A stretch of 64,000 bases of DNA from Bog-473 sp036489775. GTDB lineage: Bacteria > Actinomycetota > Acidimicrobiia > Acidimicrobiales > RAAP-2. Shown here one piece after another: positions 49,914-59,459 of the stretch. A program made the position numbers and the translations under genes. The notes beneath the pieces are model-generated. The model made no database searches. It was given only the letters and a program-made list of their open reading frames with translations, and was not told the DNA's origin. Within the stretch, counting starts at the first letter, position 1. Every line of letters begins with the position of its first letter. The stretch is taken from assembly GCA_036489775.1 (NCBI GenBank), contig DASXFC010000038.1, positions 98,850 to 162,849 on the forward strand, in the 5' to 3' direction.

Positions 49914-52900
49914 ATGAACGAGTATGTCGCCCAATCAGGAGTGCTCGGGAACTGGCGCAGCCGCATGGCCGCCACCGTGGTCGCGTGCATCGCCTGCTCG
50001 ACACTCGGACTGCTGGGTTCGGGAGTTGCCGAGGCGGATACGACCGCCCCGCAAGCTTTCCAGACGGGGCAGGTATTCGCATCGGTGGGCAACGGTACCG
50101 TGAACGTTTACGACCCTACGTCGGGCAGTCTCCTCACGACGCTTAACGACGGGACGGATGATCCCTACACCGCTGGAGGTGCCTTTGATGCCGACGGCAA
50201 CTACTACGTCACCGACGACCTGACTGGAAGCATCAGTGAGTACAACAGCTCGGGGGATCTGCTGCCGCAGTTCGCCAGCGGGCTGTCGAATCCTCTGTCG
50301 CTCTCCTTTGATAGCAGCGGAAACCTCTATGTGGGGCAGCAAACCACTCCGTACGTTGCTGAATTCAACTCCAGCGGCGCCCGCTTGGCCGACATCGGCC
50401 CGATGGCGACCGAGCTCTACGGCGTGGACTGGATCGACATGGCCAGCGATGAGTGCACCATTTACTACACCACCGAAGGCACCGACATCTTGCGCTACGA
50501 CGCGTGCACGAATACCCAACTTTCCAATTTCAACCTCACGCCGTTCACCGGTTCCAATGCCTATGAGTTGCGGATCTTGCCCGACGGCGAGGTACTGGTG
50601 GCCGATTCGGATGCCGTCCTCCTCCTCGATTCCTCCGGGAACCTCATCCAGACCTATGCCTGCAGCTCCCTACCGGGTTGCGCGGGCCAGCTCTTCGCGG
50701 TGAATCTGGATCCGGACGGCACCACGTTCTGGACCGGCGACTCCTTCTCGGGAAACATCTGGCAGGTCAACATTGCCACCGGTCAGGTCGTCCAGACGAT
50801 CAGCACCGGCTCGGGAGTCCTCTACGGCCTCACGGTCGATGGGGAGATCACCGTCGCCACCAGCCCCGTCACAGTGTCGGCCCCCGCCACCACGCCGACG
50901 ACGCTCACCGCCAACGCGACCACCGGAGCCTACGACGTCCCCACATTGGTCTCGGCTGTGCTGACGAACGCGGAAACATCCTCGCCCGTGCCCGACGAGC
51001 CGGTCACGTTGACGCTCAACGGAGCCGAGACATGCACGGCGACGACGGATGACACCGGAACCGCCACGTGTTCCGTCACTCCGGGCGAGCCCGAAGGAAC
51101 GTACCCCTTGACGGCTTCCTTTGCGGGGGACACTGCGCAGTCCCCCCCACTCCTGGCCAGCACGGGCTCGTCTAACTTCGTCGTGACCCCCGATCCGACC
51201 GCGCTCACGTACACCGGGGCCACTTCGGCCATCAACGGGCAACCGGTGACTCTCTCGGGGGTGTTGACGACCGACGTTCCCTCCGCAGGCACAGCGCTGC
51301 CTGATCAGACGGTTCTCTTCACTCTTGGCACCGGAATCACCGCCCAAGAGTGCAGCGGGAACACCGACTCCTCGGGCGCGGCCAACTGCACCATCCCCTC
51401 GGTGATACAGGCCAACGGTTCACTCCCAGTGACGGCCGTTTTTGCCGGCAATACGTACTACAGCCCGTCCAATGCCGCCGGTGGCGTGGCCATATCCACT
51501 CTTCCCGCTCCGACGACGCTCAGCGTCAACGACGGCACCGGGGAGTACGACGTCTCCAGCACGGTGTCGGCCGTGCTGACCAACACGGCGACATCCACTG
51601 CCCTATCCGGCGAGCCGGTCACCCTCACCCTGAACGGCACCCAGAACTGCACGGCGACGACAAACGGTTCGGGGGTTGCGTCGTGCGCCATTACGCCCGC
51701 TGAGCCGGAGGGGACCTACCCATTGACGGCCACGTTCGCCGGTGACACGACGCAGAACCCCCAGCTTCTGGCCAGCGGCGGCTCGGCCACGTTCATGGTG
51801 ACACCCGATCCGACCGCGCTTACCTATACCGGGGCCACTTCGGCCATCAACGGGCAACCGGTGACTCTCTCAGGCGTCTTGACGACCAACGTCCCCTCAG
51901 CCGACACCCCTCTCGCCGGACAACCCGTCGTCTTCATTCTGGGCAGTGGAGCGGGCGCCCAGACGTGTGGCGGGACGACTAGCTCCTCGGGGTCGGCCAG
52001 CTGCACCATCGCCTCGGTCAACCAACCGAACGGCTCGCTCCCGGTTACAGCCGGCTTCGCCGGGAACCAGTACTACAGCTCGTCCAACGCCTCCGCTGGT
52101 GTGGCCATTTCGACCTTGCCGACGCCGACCACGTTGAAGGTCAACAATGCCACCGGTGAATATGAGGTGGCCACCATGGTGTCGGCCACGCTGACCAACA
52201 CGACGACGTCTGCCCCGGTGCCAGGAGAGCCGATCACCTTGAGGCTGGACGCCCAGCAGACGTGCACCGCGACAACCAGCAACTCGGGAGTGGCGTCGTG
52301 CGCCATCACGCCGGCCGAGCCGGAGGGGTCCTACCCGCTCACCGGCTCCTTTGCCGGCGATACCACGCAGAACCCCCAACTGCTGTCGAGCAACGGCTCG
52401 GCTTCTTTCGTCGTGACACCGGATCCGACCGCGCTCACCTATACCGGGGCCACCTCGGCCGTCAACGGACAACCGGTGACGCTCTCGGGCGTTCTGACGA
52501 CCAACGTCCCCTCGGCTGGCACCGCATTGGGCGTGCAGCCTGTGATCCTCACTCTTGGCTCGGGGAATTCGGCGCAGAGCTGCAGCGGGACGACCAACTC
52601 CTCGGGCGCGGCGAGCTGCAGCGTGGCCTCGGTGAATCAGACCACCGGCTCAGTTCCGGTGACCGCCAGCTTCGCCGGGAACACCTACTACGCGGCCTCC
52701 AGCGGGAGCTCGACCGTGACGGTGCGAACACCGACGACGTTGACCGTCAGCGCAGGCACTGGGGGTTATGACGTTCCCACCACGGTCTCGGCGTTGCTGA
52801 CCAACTCGCACACATCCACCGCCATATCCGGAGAGTCGATCACCCTGACGCTGAATGGGACCCAGACCTGCATTGGGACGACGAACATCTCAGGCAGGGC

Positions 52901-53954
52901 GTCGTGTTCCATCACGCCATTGGAGCCGGAGGGGACCTACCCGCTGACCGGTTCCTTCGCCGGGGACACCACACAGTCGCCGCAGGTGCTGGCCAGCACA
53001 GGTTCGGCCACGTTCGTGGTGACGCCGGACCCGACGTTGCTGGCCTACACCGGTGCCACCTCGGCCGGAATCGGTCAGCCCGCCGTTCTGTCGGGCGTCT
53101 TGACCACCGACGTTCCAGCGGCCGGAACCCCCCTGGGGGGACAGACGGTCGCCTTTGTCCTCGGCACCGGATCCACCGCCCAGAGCTGCAGCGGGACCAC
53201 CAACTCCTCGGGCGCGGCCAGCTGCACTATCACCTCGGTGAACCAGTCGACCGGCTCTGTTCCGGTGACCGGCAGCTTCGCTGGGAACAGCTATTACAGC
53301 CCGTCCAAGGCCGCCGCGACCGAGATCGTTGGCACGGCTACAACGCTGACCGTCAGCGCGGCCACCGGGGGCTCCGGCGCGTCCACCAAGGTGTCAGCTT
53401 CCCTGACCAACACCCACACCGGAGCCGGAGAGTCCGGGCAAGCGGTCACCTTCACCCTCAACGGGACCCAGTCATGTTCGGCGACAACGAACGCCTCGGG
53501 TGTGGCGTCGTGCAGCATCACGCCGGCCGAATCGCCGGGAACGTACACCGTGACCGCAACGTTCGCGGGGAGCACATGCGGCTCGACCAAGCTCTCGGCC
53601 AGCACCGGATCGGCCAACTTTGTCGTCACCTCCGAAACGACGGCCATCAAGTACACGGGGACGACGTCGCTCGTCAACGGATCGTCGGCCACGCTGTCGG
53701 GCGTCTTGACGACCGATGTCCCGTCGAGCGGAACCCCTGTGGCCGGACAGACCGTCGTCTTCACTCTGGGATCGGGATCCACGGCCCAGACCTGCAGCGG
53801 AACAACCAGCTCCACGGGGGTCGCCAGCTGCACCGTCGCCTCAGTCAAGCAGGCCAGCGGCGCAGTGACCGTCACCGCGAGCTACGCCGGCAACACCGTC
53901 TACAAGTCGTCGAGTGTCTCAGCCAACCTGTGTGGCGGCATGAGCAAACAGTGA
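49914..53954 (+). CDS. Secreted beta-propeller/Ig-like repeat surface protein
   Basis: 1346 residues. A Sec signal peptide (RMAATVVACIACSTLGLLGS, about residues 17-42) is followed by a six-bladed-type NHL/SMP-like propeller (about 50-315; GGAFDADGNYYVTDDLTGSI, LSFDSSGNLYVGQQ, NLDPDGTTFWTGD). Residues 325-1340 are ten Ig-like domains in alternating types A and B. Type A opens TPTTLTANATTGAYDVPTLV; type B opens DPTALTYTGATSAINGQPVT. Each contains one or two Cys that could form disulfides (CTATT, CSVTP). No LPXTG, transmembrane tail or lipobox is visible at the C-terminus (VSANLCGGMSKQ), so attachment is unclear. ATG at 49914 follows a strong ribosome-binding site. Confidence 0.85.
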   Translation: MNEYVAQSGVLGNWRSRMAATVVACIACSTLGLLGSGVAEADTTAPQAFQTGQVFASVGNGTVNVYDPTSGSLLTTLNDGTDDPYTAGGAFDADGNYYVTDDLTGSISEYNSSGDLLPQFASGLSNPLSLSFDSSGNLYVGQQTTPYVAEFNSSGARLADIGPMATELYGVDWIDMASDECTIYYTTEGTDILRYDACTNTQLSNFNLTPFTGSNAYELRILPDGEVLVADSDAVLLLDSSGNLIQTYACSSLPGCAGQLFAVNLDPDGTTFWTGDSFSGNIWQVNIATGQVVQTISTGSGVLYGLTVDGEITVATSPVTVSAPATTPTTLTANATTGAYDVPTLVSAVLTNAETSSPVPDEPVTLTLNGAETCTATTDDTGTATCSVTPGEPEGTYPLTASFAGDTAQSPPLLASTGSSNFVVTPDPTALTYTGATSAINGQPVTLSGVLTTDVPSAGTALPDQTVLFTLGTGITAQECSGNTDSSGAANCTIPSVIQANGSLPVTAVFAGNTYYSPSNAAGGVAISTLPAPTTLSVNDGTGEYDVSSTVSAVLTNTATSTALSGEPVTLTLNGTQNCTATTNGSGVASCAITPAEPEGTYPLTATFAGDTTQNPQLLASGGSATFMVTPDPTALTYTGATSAINGQPVTLSGVLTTNVPSADTPLAGQPVVFILGSGAGAQTCGGTTSSSGSASCTIASVNQPNGSLPVTAGFAGNQYYSSSNASAGVAISTLPTPTTLKVNNATGEYEVATMVSATLTNTTTSAPVPGEPITLRLDAQQTCTATTSNSGVASCAITPAEPEGSYPLTGSFAGDTTQNPQLLSSNGSASFVVTPDPTALTYTGATSAVNGQPVTLSGVLTTNVPSAGTALGVQPVILTLGSGNSAQSCSGTTNSSGAASCSVASVNQTTGSVPVTASFAGNTYYAASSGSSTVTVRTPTTLTVSAGTGGYDVPTTVSALLTNSHTSTAISGESITLTLNGTQTCIGTTNISGRASCSITPLEPEGTYPLTGSFAGDTTQSPQVLASTGSATFVVTPDPTLLAYTGATSAGIGQPAVLSGVLTTDVPAAGTPLGGQTVAFVLGTGSTAQSCSGTTNSSGAASCTITSVNQSTGSVPVTGSFAGNSYYSPSKAAATEIVGTATTLTVSAATGGSGASTKVSASLTNTHTGAGESGQAVTFTLNGTQSCSATTNASGVASCSITPAESPGTYTVTATFAGSTCGSTKLSASTGSANFVVTSETTAIKYTGTTSLVNGSSATLSGVLTTDVPSSGTPVAGQTVVFTLGSGSTAQTCSGTTSSTGVASCTVASVKQASGAVTVTASYAGNTVYKSSSVSANLCGGMSKQ
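50890..53930 (+). repeat. Five tandem approximately 610-bp units encoding Ig-like pairs
   Basis: Units begin near 50890, 51508, 52120, 52729 and 53335 and are about 618, 612, 609, 606 and 600 bp. Each encodes one A and one B Ig-like domain. Units 2-4 share long stretches of near-identical DNA, for example the TCGACCGCGCTCACCTA region, indicating recent duplication or gene conversion; the first and last are more divergent. Confidence 0.8.
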
Positions 53955-54351
53955 TGTGCCACCGGGCCACCAGCCAGCATGACCCTGCATTAGTGGAGTA
54001 CCGCCTGGACCTGGACGGCTAGGTCGCATTCATAGCCGGATTCCTTCGCCACGCTGCCTTACCTTCGATGGGACACATGACCCTCCATTCGCGTCACCAC
54101 TGCCGTCAACCGTCAATGGCGGCATTGTGCTTTGGGGCGAGAAAGCTCATGTTGGACCGCGACAAGAGCCGGTGTTGACCCGCTTGGACGCGCACGGTAC
54201 AACGCTCGATCTCTGGAGCCCGGCCATCGAACTGGTGGGGGCACCCGCAGGGCCCGAATGACGGTCCAAAGGGGTATCCCCAACGAAATGGCCGGCTCGG
54301 GCGCCCCCATTTATCTCAATGGTCGACGTAGCCTCATTTGGGAGGCAGCAC
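53955..54351. other. Non-coding gap, no gene found
   Basis: About 400 bases. It has several short open frames but none with protein-like sequence or a ribosome-binding site. A possible promoter could lie near 54300. Nothing else was seen. Confidence 0.5.
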
Positions 54352-55899
54352 ATGGGGAAGTTCTCTCGGTATCAGCGGGACCAGGATGGTGCGCCGGCCC
54401 ACCTTCCGCTTCCGGCTGGCCCGATCTCCAATGGGGAGTTCGTCCCCGCCGCCCCGAACGCCCACGATCGGGCGGTCAACGAGCTGATTCGATCCTCGAT
54501 CGACCACTCGGCCCGCGTGCTGGGAATGGACCGCCGCCGCTTCTTGCAGAGCGCCGGCGCAGTGGCCGCCTCACTGGCCGCCTTCGAGCTGGCTGGATGC
54601 GCTTCCCCTGCGGCGTCGAAGTTCGCCGGCGCCAAGCATCATGGCCGTGGTGGCACCTTCACCACCCCGCCGTCCGACGATATTGCGGCGTGTCAACAAG
54701 CTCTCAGCGGCAGCAGCGAATTCATTTTCGATGTCCACACGCACCACGTCATCCCGAGCGGACCTTGGGTCCAGAATGCCCCCGAGACGGTTGACCTCGT
54801 GCTGTCCATGCTGCCGCCCGGTTGTACCGACTCCGATCAACTCGACTGCGTCGATCGGTCGGCGTACCTACACGACCTGTTCCTGGCCAGTGACACCACC
54901 ATGGCCATTTTGACGGACGTCCCCAACTCGGGACCGTCGAATGCGCCGGTACCATTTGCCGAGGCCCTCAGCACCCAGGCCATCACTCAGGGGCTCCTCC
55001 ACGGCGGTGCGAGTCGACTCTTGGTGGAGAACATCATTGCCCCCAACGTGGGAGCGGTGGGCGCCACCCTCGACGAGATGTCGAGTGCGATGCAGTCGGG
55101 CCCACCCTCGGCCTTCAAGGTTTACACGGCCTGGAGCCCGACCGGACAGGGCTATTCGCTCGAAGACCCGACTATCGGCCTGCCCACGGTCCAACACGCT
55201 CACGACCTCGGTGTCAAGGTCTTCGTGGCTCACAAGGGGTTGCCGCTGGTGGACTTCGACCCGACGTTCAACCACCCTGACGACATGGTCGCCCTCTCAC
55301 GCATGTTCCCCGACATGGAGTTCGTCGTGTACCACGCCGCCTGGGATCCCTCCCACGTCGAAGGTCCCTACGACCCCAACGCCACCATCGGCATCGATAC
55401 CCTGCTGGCTGCTCTCGATCGATACAGCGTCCCGCCCAACAGCAACGTGTGGGTGGACGTGGCCACGCTGTGGCGTCAACTGCTCACGCAACCCGACCAG
55501 GCGGCGCACGCACTGGGCAAGCTGCTCAGTCGGCTGGGACAGCAACGGGTCATGTGGGGAACGGACGCCATCTGGTACGGCAGTCCGCAGGCCCAGATCA
55601 TGGCGATGCGCGCTTTTCAGATCACGCCTGAGTTCCAGGACATCTATGGCTACCCGGCGTTGACCGACGATGTGAAGGCAGGCCTCTTCGGGCTCAACGC
55701 GGCCAAGCTCTTCGGCGTCGACCCCACCGCCACCCGTTGCGCGTTGACCACGGATCCCCTGAGCTCGAATATTGACGAATCGGCCTACCTCCGCAACGTC
55801 GGGGCTCTTCCCTCGCCCTGGTCACCCCACGGCCCGACCACTCGCCGCCAGGTCCTCAGCTGGTTGGCCTCACCGACGACGAACTGGGTGCCCTCGTAG
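54352..55899 (+). CDS. Tat-exported amidohydrolase-type protein
   Basis: 515 residues from ATG at 54352 (GGGAGG ribosome-binding site). A long cytosolic leader of about 60 residues precedes the Tat signal DRRRFLQSAGAVAASLAAFE and a GC lipobox-like site ELAGC. The catalytic domain begins FIFDVHTHHVIPSG (metal-binding H-x-H), then SAFKVYTAWSPTGQGYSLED, VKVFVAHKGLPLV (KxxH-like), FVVYHAAWDPSH and VMWGTDAIWYGSPQAQIMAM (Asp). It is an amidohydrolase_2-type hydrolase working outside the membrane. Tat export means the folded enzyme and its metal are secreted together. Confidence 0.85.
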   Translation: MGKFSRYQRDQDGAPAHLPLPAGPISNGEFVPAAPNAHDRAVNELIRSSIDHSARVLGMDRRRFLQSAGAVAASLAAFELAGCASPAASKFAGAKHHGRGGTFTTPPSDDIAACQQALSGSSEFIFDVHTHHVIPSGPWVQNAPETVDLVLSMLPPGCTDSDQLDCVDRSAYLHDLFLASDTTMAILTDVPNSGPSNAPVPFAEALSTQAITQGLLHGGASRLLVENIIAPNVGAVGATLDEMSSAMQSGPPSAFKVYTAWSPTGQGYSLEDPTIGLPTVQHAHDLGVKVFVAHKGLPLVDFDPTFNHPDDMVALSRMFPDMEFVVYHAAWDPSHVEGPYDPNATIGIDTLLAALDRYSVPPNSNVWVDVATLWRQLLTQPDQAAHALGKLLSRLGQQRVMWGTDAIWYGSPQAQIMAMRAFQITPEFQDIYGYPALTDDVKAGLFGLNAAKLFGVDPTATRCALTTDPLSSNIDESAYLRNVGALPSPWSPHGPTTRRQVLSWLASPTTNWVPS

Positions 55900-56162
55900 C
55901 GTCAACGCTGACGCCGGCCTGGGGCGACGCGTCAGCCATGGAGGGGTACCAGATCGAACCGGCTCAGCTGCTCGGGATCGGCCAGTAGGTCGATCGTCGC
56001 GATGGGAGCGGACACAGGATCGTGTCTACGTAACGTGCCTAGGAAGAAGTCGAGTTCCATGCCCAGGCCACATCGGCAGCAGCCTTGTTATCAATCGATG
56101 GCGTCCCCGTTGCCGAATGATCCCACCGGTTCAAGGCGCACGGCCCGCTTCTGCGATTGCCC

Positions 56163-56168
56163 TAGAGT
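56163..56168 (+). promoter_or_regulatory. TAGAGT -10 box before the LuxR-type regulator
   Basis: TAGAGT ends 6 bases before the GTG at 56175, without a ribosome-binding site. Leaderless arrangement as at several other genes here. Confidence 0.35.
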
Positions 56169-56174
56169 GTTCCC

Positions 56175-58943
56175 GTGGCAGGTCCACAGGGGTGGCAGAA
56201 CAACCTGCCGGAGCAGCTCACGAGTTTTGTCGGCCGGCAGCGCGAGCGGGAGCAGGTCCGCGATGCCGTGACATCCAGCCGCCTGTTGGTGCTGACCGGA
56301 GCGGGTGGTGCCGGGAAAACCCGTCTGGCGAGGCAGGTGGCGGAGGACTTGGCTGGGTACTTCCCGGGTGGTGCGTGGTGGGTTGAGCTCGCACCGCTCG
56401 CCGATGGCAATCTGGTCAGTGCCCAGCTGGCACGGGTGCTCGGCGTGCGTCCATTGCCGGGACGCACCCAGGCGGAGGCGGCCGTGACCAGGTTGGCAAA
56501 CGATCGTGCGCTGGTCGTCTTGGACAATTGTGAGCACGTGACTGAGGCGGCCGCCGAGCTTGCGAAGGCCGTGCTGCTCGGGTGCCCCAACACCGTGGTG
56601 ATGGCGACTAGTCGGGAGCCACTGGGCGTTCCCGGCGAATCGGCCTGGCAGGTGCCCTCCATGTCGTTACCGGGAAAACGCGCCGAAGGCGCTCCTGGAG
56701 AGGTCAGCGGATCCGACGCAGGTCGCCTGTTCCTCGAGCGCGCGTCCACCGCTGATCCCAACTTCTCTCTCAGCGAGCAGAACGTTCGGTCTGTGGCGGG
56801 AATATGTCGCGAACTAGACGGGATCCCATTGGCCATCGAGCTGGCTGCCGCACGGGTGAGGATGCTGCCTGTCCAACAGATCGCCAGCGTGTTGGGCGAC
56901 AGCCTCCGGGTCCTGACCGGCGGTCCCAGCGGTGGATTGCCTCGCCATCGGACACTGCGGGCCTCGGTGGACTGGAGCTATCAGCTCCTGTCTGACGCAG
57001 AGCGTCTGTTGTTTCGTCGACTTGGAATCTTCGTCGGCGGCTGGTCTCTCGAAGCCGTCGAATCGGTCTGCGCGGGCGATGGCTTGGCTCGCCAGAACAT
57101 CCTGGATGTGTTGGCGTCACTGATCGACAGGTCGCTGGTGGATATCGCGGGCCGAGATCACGTCGCTCGTTTCCGATTGCTCGAAACGTTACGGCAGTAC
57201 GCTCTCGGACTGCTCGATGAATTCGGTGAACTCCCCGCGTTGCGCAAACGACATCTGGAGTTCTTCTTGGACCTCGCGGAGCGGGCGGCTGACCAGCTCG
57301 ACCTGCCTCGCAATCTCGAATGGCTCGATCTTCTGGAGCCAGAAGCACCGAATTTTGATGCCGCCATGGCATACGCCATCGAAACGGATCCAGCTGCGGC
57401 GCTGCGGATCGGCGTCGGCCTTACATCATGGTGGGAACTGGGAGGACGATTTGCGGCCGGCCAAGACCACTTGGAGCGAGCGCTGAACGCCTCGCCACAA
57501 GCCCCCAAAGCCCTCCGGGCACGCGCTCTCTGGAGCTGCGGTCACCTGGCCAGGTTTCGTGGTGATGCGCGAGCTGTAGGGCTGTATCAGCCTCAAGCGC
57601 TCGAACTGGCCGAGTCGATCGGAGACGAAGCGACGATGGCACGCGCATTGGTCACGCTGGGTCATGTGCGGATGCACCCTGACCCTCAAGGCAGTCGCGA
57701 AGTCCTGATTCGGGCCATGGAACTGGGTCGTAAATGCGGGGATGGCTGGACCCTGAACCTGGCGCTGAACACGCTCGGACGGACCTATATCGTGACCGAC
57801 GACCGACTCGATGAGGGGGAGCGCCTGTTCAACGAAGCGTTGGGCACGGCGGACCGAACAGGTCTTGATGCAGTGAATTGGGCGGCTTCTGGTCTGGCCT
57901 GGGTTGCCATGTTTAGGGCCCAACACGAGCTCTGCGTCGAACTGTGTGAGCGCGCTTCCTCGGCAGCGCGCCAGCTGCACGAGCCGGTCACCGAGGCGTT
58001 TGCGCACTCGATCTGGGTGCTCGACGCCACTCATCAAGGAAACGGAGAAGGTGCACTGGAGCGTGCACTGGCCAACGAGGTGCGCGTGACTGAGGCCGGC
58101 GCCGGGTTCACCTTCCCTATTGTTCGGACCGAGCTGGCCCGCGCGCATACAACGCTCGGTGACCTGCACTCTGCACGAGCGTTGCTCGAAGCCGTGGTGT
58201 CGGGCGGGGCGGATGGCGGGTGGCTCTTGTGCCGGGCCGTCCTCCTGCTCTCCGAGGTGCTCTTCGTCACAGGCGATTCAGAGAGTGCCCTCGTTCGAGC
58301 GGGGGAGGCGCACAAGTTGAGTGAGCGTATCGGCGCCAAGTCGCTCTCGGCGACAGCACACGACGTGCTCGCTCGAGTGGCAGTGCAGCAGAGCGCGTGG
58401 ATCGAAGCAGATGCGCTGGCGCACGAAGCACTCGCACTTCGCTTTGAGATTGGTGCCTTGCCTTGGTTGCCCCAGTCCCTCGACCGCCTGGCTCAAGTCG
58501 CCGGAGGGCTTGAGTCCTACGTCGAGGCAGCACGGCTGCTTGGAGCAGCGGACCGGGCCCGCACAGACCTCGGTCTGATGCGGTGGACTCCCGACGAACC
58601 CATCATTGACGAGCTTCGATGTGCGATCAGTTTCCAACTTGGCCCCATGGATTTTGCATCGGCTCGGGCGGAGGGCGAAGCAACACCCCTCAAAGAGGCG
58701 ATCAGCTGGGCTCGCCGAGCTCGCGGTTCACGCAAGCGACCCTCCAGTGGCTGGGAATCCCTGACGCCGACCGAGTTGCAGATCGTGGAACTCGTGAGTG
58801 AAGGCCTCACAAACCCACAAGTGGCCGAACGAATGTTCATCTCTCCAGGGACGGTGAAAGCCCACCTCGGTCACATTTTCAAGAAACTGGACATCCGCTC
58901 TCGCTCCGAGCTCGTCGCCTTCGCATTCCGACGCACTTCCTGA
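56175..58943 (+). CDS. STAND-type LuxR-family transcriptional regulator
   Basis: 922 residues. Opening NNLPEQLTSFVGRQREREQV leads into the P-loop TGAGGAGKTR (41-50), Walker B ALVVLDNCEHV and sensor ATSREPLGVPGESAWQVPSM, as in AfsR/MalT-related ATPases. A helical TPR-like middle (about 370-800) follows, with several 34-residue-scale repeats. The LuxR-type helix-turn-helix lies near the C-terminus (LTPTELQIVELVSEGLTNPQ then GTVKAHLGHIFKKLDIRSRS). Such proteins integrate an ATP-dependent switch and control large regulons. Likely targets are not known; its neighbours are surface and redox genes. Confidence 0.92.
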   Translation: MAGPQGWQNNLPEQLTSFVGRQREREQVRDAVTSSRLLVLTGAGGAGKTRLARQVAEDLAGYFPGGAWWVELAPLADGNLVSAQLARVLGVRPLPGRTQAEAAVTRLANDRALVVLDNCEHVTEAAAELAKAVLLGCPNTVVMATSREPLGVPGESAWQVPSMSLPGKRAEGAPGEVSGSDAGRLFLERASTADPNFSLSEQNVRSVAGICRELDGIPLAIELAAARVRMLPVQQIASVLGDSLRVLTGGPSGGLPRHRTLRASVDWSYQLLSDAERLLFRRLGIFVGGWSLEAVESVCAGDGLARQNILDVLASLIDRSLVDIAGRDHVARFRLLETLRQYALGLLDEFGELPALRKRHLEFFLDLAERAADQLDLPRNLEWLDLLEPEAPNFDAAMAYAIETDPAAALRIGVGLTSWWELGGRFAAGQDHLERALNASPQAPKALRARALWSCGHLARFRGDARAVGLYQPQALELAESIGDEATMARALVTLGHVRMHPDPQGSREVLIRAMELGRKCGDGWTLNLALNTLGRTYIVTDDRLDEGERLFNEALGTADRTGLDAVNWAASGLAWVAMFRAQHELCVELCERASSAARQLHEPVTEAFAHSIWVLDATHQGNGEGALERALANEVRVTEAGAGFTFPIVRTELARAHTTLGDLHSARALLEAVVSGGADGGWLLCRAVLLLSEVLFVTGDSESALVRAGEAHKLSERIGAKSLSATAHDVLARVAVQQSAWIEADALAHEALALRFEIGALPWLPQSLDRLAQVAGGLESYVEAARLLGAADRARTDLGLMRWTPDEPIIDELRCAISFQLGPMDFASARAEGEATPLKEAISWARRARGSRKRPSSGWESLTPTELQIVELVSEGLTNPQVAERMFISPGTVKAHLGHIFKKLDIRSRSELVAFAFRRTS

Positions 58944-58970
58944 GCAATCGCCAGGCGCACCATTTCCTCT

Positions 58971-59459
58971 CTATACCTGGGATTGACCCGGTGAAAGCGG
59001 GGCCTCAGCTGTTGCGGTCGAGAACTCGCGCAGCCCCTGTACGACCCAGTCCCTCAAGGGCTGAGCCTGTATGAATGGGGCATCGTCGGCGTTCGCTCGT
59101 GCTATGACTTCATCCGCCGATGCTCCGGATCGCAAACCGGCATAGAGATAGACGAGGGCCGACGAGCGCGGTCCGGTTCGACACGAGACGATGGTTGGCC
59201 TTGGAAGCCGGTCAAGTGCCTCGACCCCCCGGCGCGCCACATCCATGTCGAATGGACGCGGCGGATCGGCAACCAGGTTCTCCGACTGGGGCACGGCCGC
59301 CTGGACGTCGGCGAAAGACATGCCGCCTTCGGTGGCGGCGAACTCCTCTCCGCAAAGATACAACCATGATGCTGCTTCGGCCTGGTGCGCAAACAATGCC
59401 GGATCAGGGATAAGGGTTCTGTTGTGAATCAGGCTTTCGGGCTTGTCCATCATCGACAT
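58971..59459 (-). CDS. DUF442/Blh phosphatase-like or rhodanese-like CRxGxR protein
   Basis: 162 residues starting at the ATG overlapping the peroxiredoxin stop (TGATG). The loop PTIVSCRTGPRSSALVYLYA has C93-R-T-G-P-R, the CRxGxR active site of the beta-lactamase-hydrolase-like phosphatase domain (DUF442, TIGR01244), which also resembles rhodanese active sites. Only the second half looks like the family; the first 60 residues (LIPDPALFAHQAEAASWLYL) are unusual. Coupling to a peroxiredoxin suggests thiol or persulfide chemistry, which is inference. Confidence 0.65.
   Translation of the reverse strand: MSMMDKPESLIHNRTLIPDPALFAHQAEAASWLYLCGEEFAATEGGMSFADVQAAVPQSENLVADPPRPFDMDVARRGVEALDRLPRPTIVSCRTGPRSSALVYLYAGLRSGASADEVIARANADDAPFIQAQPLRDWVVQGLREFSTATAEAPLSPGQSQV

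Noticed and set aside
52904..54022. A 372-codon plus-strand frame overlapping the Ig-like repeat gene in another phase
   Set aside because: Wholly within or just beyond a strong gene and composed of Arg/Gly/His/Asp; a repeat-driven shadow.
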